This document shows positions 14,004 through 17,626 of a DNA stretch of 17,626 bases, one piece after another. Location: assembly GCA_041485885.1 (NCBI GenBank), contig JBGPKL010000068.1, positions 1 through 17,626 on the forward strand. Direction: 5' to 3'. Numbering within the stretch: the first letter of the stretch is position 1; each line of letters starts with the position of its first letter. The DNA is from JACQFZ01 sp041485885 (GTDB lineage Bacteria; Pseudomonadota; Gammaproteobacteria; Acidiferrobacterales; Sulfurifustaceae). The translations under genes and the position numbers were made by a program. The notes below the pieces were generated by a model. The model saw only the letters and a program-made list of their open reading frames with translations, was not told the DNA's origin and made no database searches.

Positions 14004-14030
14004 GCTCCGTTTCTAGAGCAGGTTTACAGA

Positions 14031-14405
14031 ATGCCGACGGTCAATCAGCTGGTACGCAAGCCCCGGCGGCAGGTGGCCGAGAAGTCGAAGGTTCCGGCGC
14101 TGCAGGGCAGCCCGCAAAAGCGCGGTGTCTGTACCCGCGTTTACACCACCACGCCGAAGAAACCGAATTCGGCGTTGCGCAAAGTGGCGCGCGTGCGGTT
14201 GACCAACGGATACGAGGTCACATCGTACATCGGCGGCGAGGGTCACAACCTGCAAGAGCACTCGGTCGTGCTTATTCGCGGTGGCCGCGTGAAAGACCTG
14301 CCGGGTGTACGTTACCACACCGTGCGTGGCACGCTCGATACCGCCGGTGTGGCGGACCGCAAGCAGGGGCGCTCAAAGTACGGCACGAAGCGGCCGAAGA
14401 CTTAA
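14031..14405 (+). CDS. rpsL: 30S ribosomal protein S12
   Basis: S12 sits at the decoding centre and controls accuracy. The 124-aa protein has the exact E. coli length. YTTTPKKPNSALRKV (38-52) and GGRVKDLPGVRYH (84-96) are the two loops where streptomycin-resistance mutations fall. Lys43 and Lys88 (counting Met1) are wild type, and Asp89, the residue methylthiolated by RimO, is present. I chose the ATG at 14031 because it gives the conserved MPTVNQLVRK start and GCAGG lies 8 nt upstream; in-frame starts further 5' would only add non-conserved residues. It is the first gene of the str operon. Confidence 0.99.
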   Translation: MPTVNQLVRKPRRQVAEKSKVPALQGSPQKRGVCTRVYTTTPKKPNSALRKVARVRLTNGYEVTSYIGGEGHNLQEHSVVLIRGGRVKDLPGVRYHTVRGTLDTAGVADRKQGRSKYGTKRPKT

Positions 14406-14409
14406 TACA

Positions 14410-14500
14410 GGTGCGCCGTGCGCACCGTCGAAGCGGTGCGTGGAACGCACGCTGCATCATACGAGTAGGCGCCGAGGTCGCAGAGTAGTTTCGTTCTCTG
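14410..14500 (+). promoter_or_regulatory. rpsL-rpsG spacer with hairpins; candidate S7 control region
   Basis: The 138-nt spacer contains GGTGCGC/GCGCACC (14410-14416 with 14420-14426), GTGCGT/ACGCAC (14436-14441 with 14445-14450) and CAGAG/CTCTG (14481-14485 with 14496-14500). In E. coli, S7 binds the 96-nt rpsL-rpsG interval and represses S7 and EF-G. By position this would be the equivalent, but I do not recognise the E. coli S7-binding fold in it. The first two stems share the GGTGCG motif and have 3-nt loops, so they may also be an mRNA-processing or stabilising structure. Confidence 0.4.
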
Positions 14501-14543
14501 ACAAACTGGTCGATGTCGTAGGAGTCCCGTAAGGGCTGGCACC

Positions 14544-15014
14544 ATGCCGAGAAGAAGAGAAGTTCCCAAGCGTATCGTTACGCCCGATCCGAAGTACCAG
14601 AGCGAGTCGGTCGCGAAGTTCATCAGCGTCGTGATGAAGCACGGCAAGAAAGCCGTGGCGGAGCGGATCGTCTACGGGGCGCTTGACACGATCTCGAGCC
14701 GCGGCAAGTCCGACCCGCTCGGCATCTTCAATCAGGCGATCGACCACGTGCGGCCGATGGTAGAGGTTAAGAGCCGTCGCGTCGGCGGCGCCACGTATCA
14801 AGTTCCCGTCGAGGTTCGCGCGAAGCGTCAATTGGCGCTCGCGATGCGCTGGGTCGTGGAAGCGGCGCGCGGGCGCAGTGGCAAGTCGATGGGCGTGCGT
14901 CTGGCGGATGAATTGCTCGACGCCTCCGAGAAACGCGGCAGCGCGATCAAGAAGCGCGAAGACGTGCACCGCATGGCCGAGGCCAACAAGGCGTTCTCGC
15001 ACTATCGTTGGTAA
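14544..15014 (+). CDS. rpsG: 30S ribosomal protein S7
   Basis: S7 nucleates assembly of the 30S head and contacts E-site tRNA. The 156-aa protein begins MPRRREVPKRIVTPDPKYQS and holds the typical VGGATYQVPVEVRAKRQLAL segment in the rRNA-binding hairpin. It ends in EANKAFSHYRW, the standard C-terminus of the short (156-aa) form. AAGGG (14531-14535) lies 8 nt upstream of the ATG, a fair ribosome binding site. Together with rpsL, fusA and tuf it forms the classical str order. Confidence 0.99.
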   Translation: MPRRREVPKRIVTPDPKYQSESVAKFISVVMKHGKKAVAERIVYGALDTISSRGKSDPLGIFNQAIDHVRPMVEVKSRRVGGATYQVPVEVRAKRQLALAMRWVVEAARGRSGKSMGVRLADELLDASEKRGSAIKKREDVHRMAEANKAFSHYRW

Positions 15015-15023
15015 GAATGTTGA

Positions 15024-15117
15024 AACCGCAGATGAACGCAGATGAACGCAGATAAAGTACAGACAGGCCTTTATCTTGTTTTTTTTAATCTGCGTTAATC
15101 CGCGTTTATCTGCGGTT
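15024..15117. repeat. Dispersed inverted repeat, family 1, copy 2 (rpsG-fusA spacer)
   Basis: Arms 15024-15053 and 15088-15117 are reverse complements at 27 of 30 positions. The left arm shows two exact tandem GATGAACGCA units. The 34-nt loop holds ATAAAG/CTTTAT (15052-15057 with 15069-15074) and a T8 tract (15079-15086). The left arm differs from the left arm of the copy at 75-104 at only two positions. The element fills most of the 128-nt rpsG-fusA gap, which is about 27 nt in E. coli as I recall. Its arms are better matched than those of copy 1, suggesting a more recent origin or selection on pairing. Confidence 0.88.
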
Positions 15118-15142
15118 ACATTGTCTTTAAGAGGATTAAGTC

Positions 15143-17241
<2,099 letters not shown>

Positions 17242-17245
<4 letters not shown>

Positions 17246-17277
17246 ATGAGGACGATGATCGGTAGGTCCTCATCTAG
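17242..17277. other. 12-bp perfect inverted repeat overlapping the fusA stop codon
   Basis: CTAGATGAGGAC (17242-17253) and GTCCTCATCTAG (17266-17277) are exact reverse complements around a 12-nt loop; the left arm contains the fusA TAG (17243-17245). A ribosome terminating on fusA would keep the left arm open. Two alternative pairings use the same segment: TAGAG with CTCTA (17275-17279 with 17284-17288, loop CGAA) and GGTAG with CTACC (17261-17265 with 17286-17290). No T-run follows, so it is not a canonical terminator. Confidence 0.8.
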
Positions 17278-17322
17278 AGCGAACTCTACCGAAGAGACGA
17301 AGGCGAACTGAGGAAAACTGTT

Positions 17323-17370
17323 CCCCCTCTCCCCATCCCTCTCCCGCGAGGGGAGGTGAGCTGGGGTTTT
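17323..17370. repeat. C-rich/G-rich hairpin repeat, family 2, copy C (fusA-tuf spacer)
   Basis: CCTC-T-CCC (17338-17345) pairs with GGGGAGG (17350-17356) leaving a bulged T, and CCCCA (17331-17335) with TGGGG (17362-17366). TTTT (17367-17370) follows immediately, so the repeat doubles as a terminator-like structure between fusA and tuf. It shares CCCTCTCCCC and the (A/G)CGAGGGGAG core with copy B at 9484-9514. Confidence 0.7.
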
Positions 17371-17431
17371 CGCGAACACACTTAACGTGTGTTCGCGCCA
17401 GCGAACGGGTGCACGTGAGTTTCGTGCACCC
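17371..17431 (+). promoter_or_regulatory. Hairpin cluster in the tuf leader with two mutually exclusive folds
   Basis: Fold 1 is a perfect 11-bp stem, CGCGAACACAC with GTGTGTTCGCG (17371-17381 with 17387-17397). Fold 2 is GTTCGC with GCGAAC (17391-17396 with 17401-17406, loop GCCA); it uses the 3' arm of fold 1, so both cannot form at once. A third perfect 9-bp stem, GGGTGCACG with CGTGCACCC (17407-17415 with 17423-17431), abuts fold 2 with no gap. The tuf ribosome binding site GAGG (17473-17476) lies 42 nt further. The arrangement suggests a switch or processing site; function is inferred. Confidence 0.55.
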
Positions 17432-17484
17432 AGGCGGGAATGAAGAGTTGGTGTGAATCTTCACTTTGATTTGAGGCGTTATTT

Positions 17485-17626
17485 ATGTCCAAGGAAAAAT
17501 TCCAACGCACCAAGCCGCACTTGAACGTCGGCACCATCGGCCACGTCGATCACGGCAAGACCACCTTGACCGCGGCCCTGACCAAGGTGCTCGCCGCCAA
17601 GTACGGCGGGGAAGTCAAAGCCTACG
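17485..17626 (+). CDS. tuf: EF-Tu, N-terminal part (partial, cut by the right edge)
   Basis: The first 47 codons read MSKEKFQRTKPHLNVGTIGH and continue through the P-loop GHVDHGKTT (19-27), the GTP-binding G1 motif of EF-Tu. EF-Tu carries aminoacyl-tRNA to the ribosome as a GTP complex. GAGG (17473-17476) lies 8 nt before the ATG. This is the tufA position at the end of the str operon; the gene continues beyond the window. The 239-nt gap after fusA is far longer than the roughly 70 nt I recall for E. coli, so this tuf may have partly separate expression. Confidence 0.98.
   Translation, partial: MSKEKFQRTKPHLNVGTIGHVDHGKTTLTAALTKVLAAKYGGEVKAY

Noticed and set aside
13995..14030. Upstream in-frame start extending rpsL by 12 residues
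   Set aside because: The extension is not conserved, overlaps the leader hairpin and Shine-Dalgarno, and S12 normally begins MPTVNQLVRK.
14148..14299. Possible streptomycin-resistance changes in rpsL
   Set aside because: Lys43, Lys88 and neighbouring residues are wild type.

Overview
The window is a translation and transcription core locus of a GC-rich gammaproteobacterium. I cannot name the genus. The assignment rests on an RpoC of 1407 aa with Zn-binding cysteines at or within one residue of the E. coli positions, an RpoB carrying the long E. coli-type inserts, a three-helix SecE, and a two-domain class I fumarase that matches, as I remember it, the Pseudomonas type. All genes lie on the + strand.

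Layout: (1) bases 1-61 are the last 19 codons of a tuf gene (EF-Tu). (2) A hairpin-forming dispersed repeat at 75-156 leads directly into a class I fumarase gene (171-1679). (3) A terminator-like hairpin is followed by tRNA-Trp(CCA), secE and nusG. (4) The L11/L1 pair (rplK, rplA) is followed by an L10-type autoregulatory leader and rplJ-rplL. (5) An attenuator-like hairpin precedes rpoB-rpoC. (6) A near-consensus sigma70 promoter with a GC-rich discriminator starts the str operon: rpsL, rpsG, fusA, and the first 47 codons of a second tuf, which runs off the right edge.

The genes work as one gene-expression unit: protein export (SecE), transcription (NusG, RpoB, RpoC), ribosome (L11, L1, L10, L7/L12, S12, S7) and elongation factors (EF-G, EF-Tu). 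Rifampicin and streptomycin target regions look wild type. The only metabolic gene is the fumarase, placed where tuf would normally be followed directly by trpT-secE.

The coding content is conserved housekeeping and I see no new multi-gene system. The unusual content is in the spacers. Two families of hairpin-forming dispersed repeats occupy five cistron junctions: tuf-fum, rplA-rplJ, rpoB-rpoC, rpsG-fusA and fusA-tuf. The 239-nt fusA-tuf spacer holds a chain of strong hairpins, including two mutually exclusive pairings. Two same-orientation tuf copies bracket the whole cluster.
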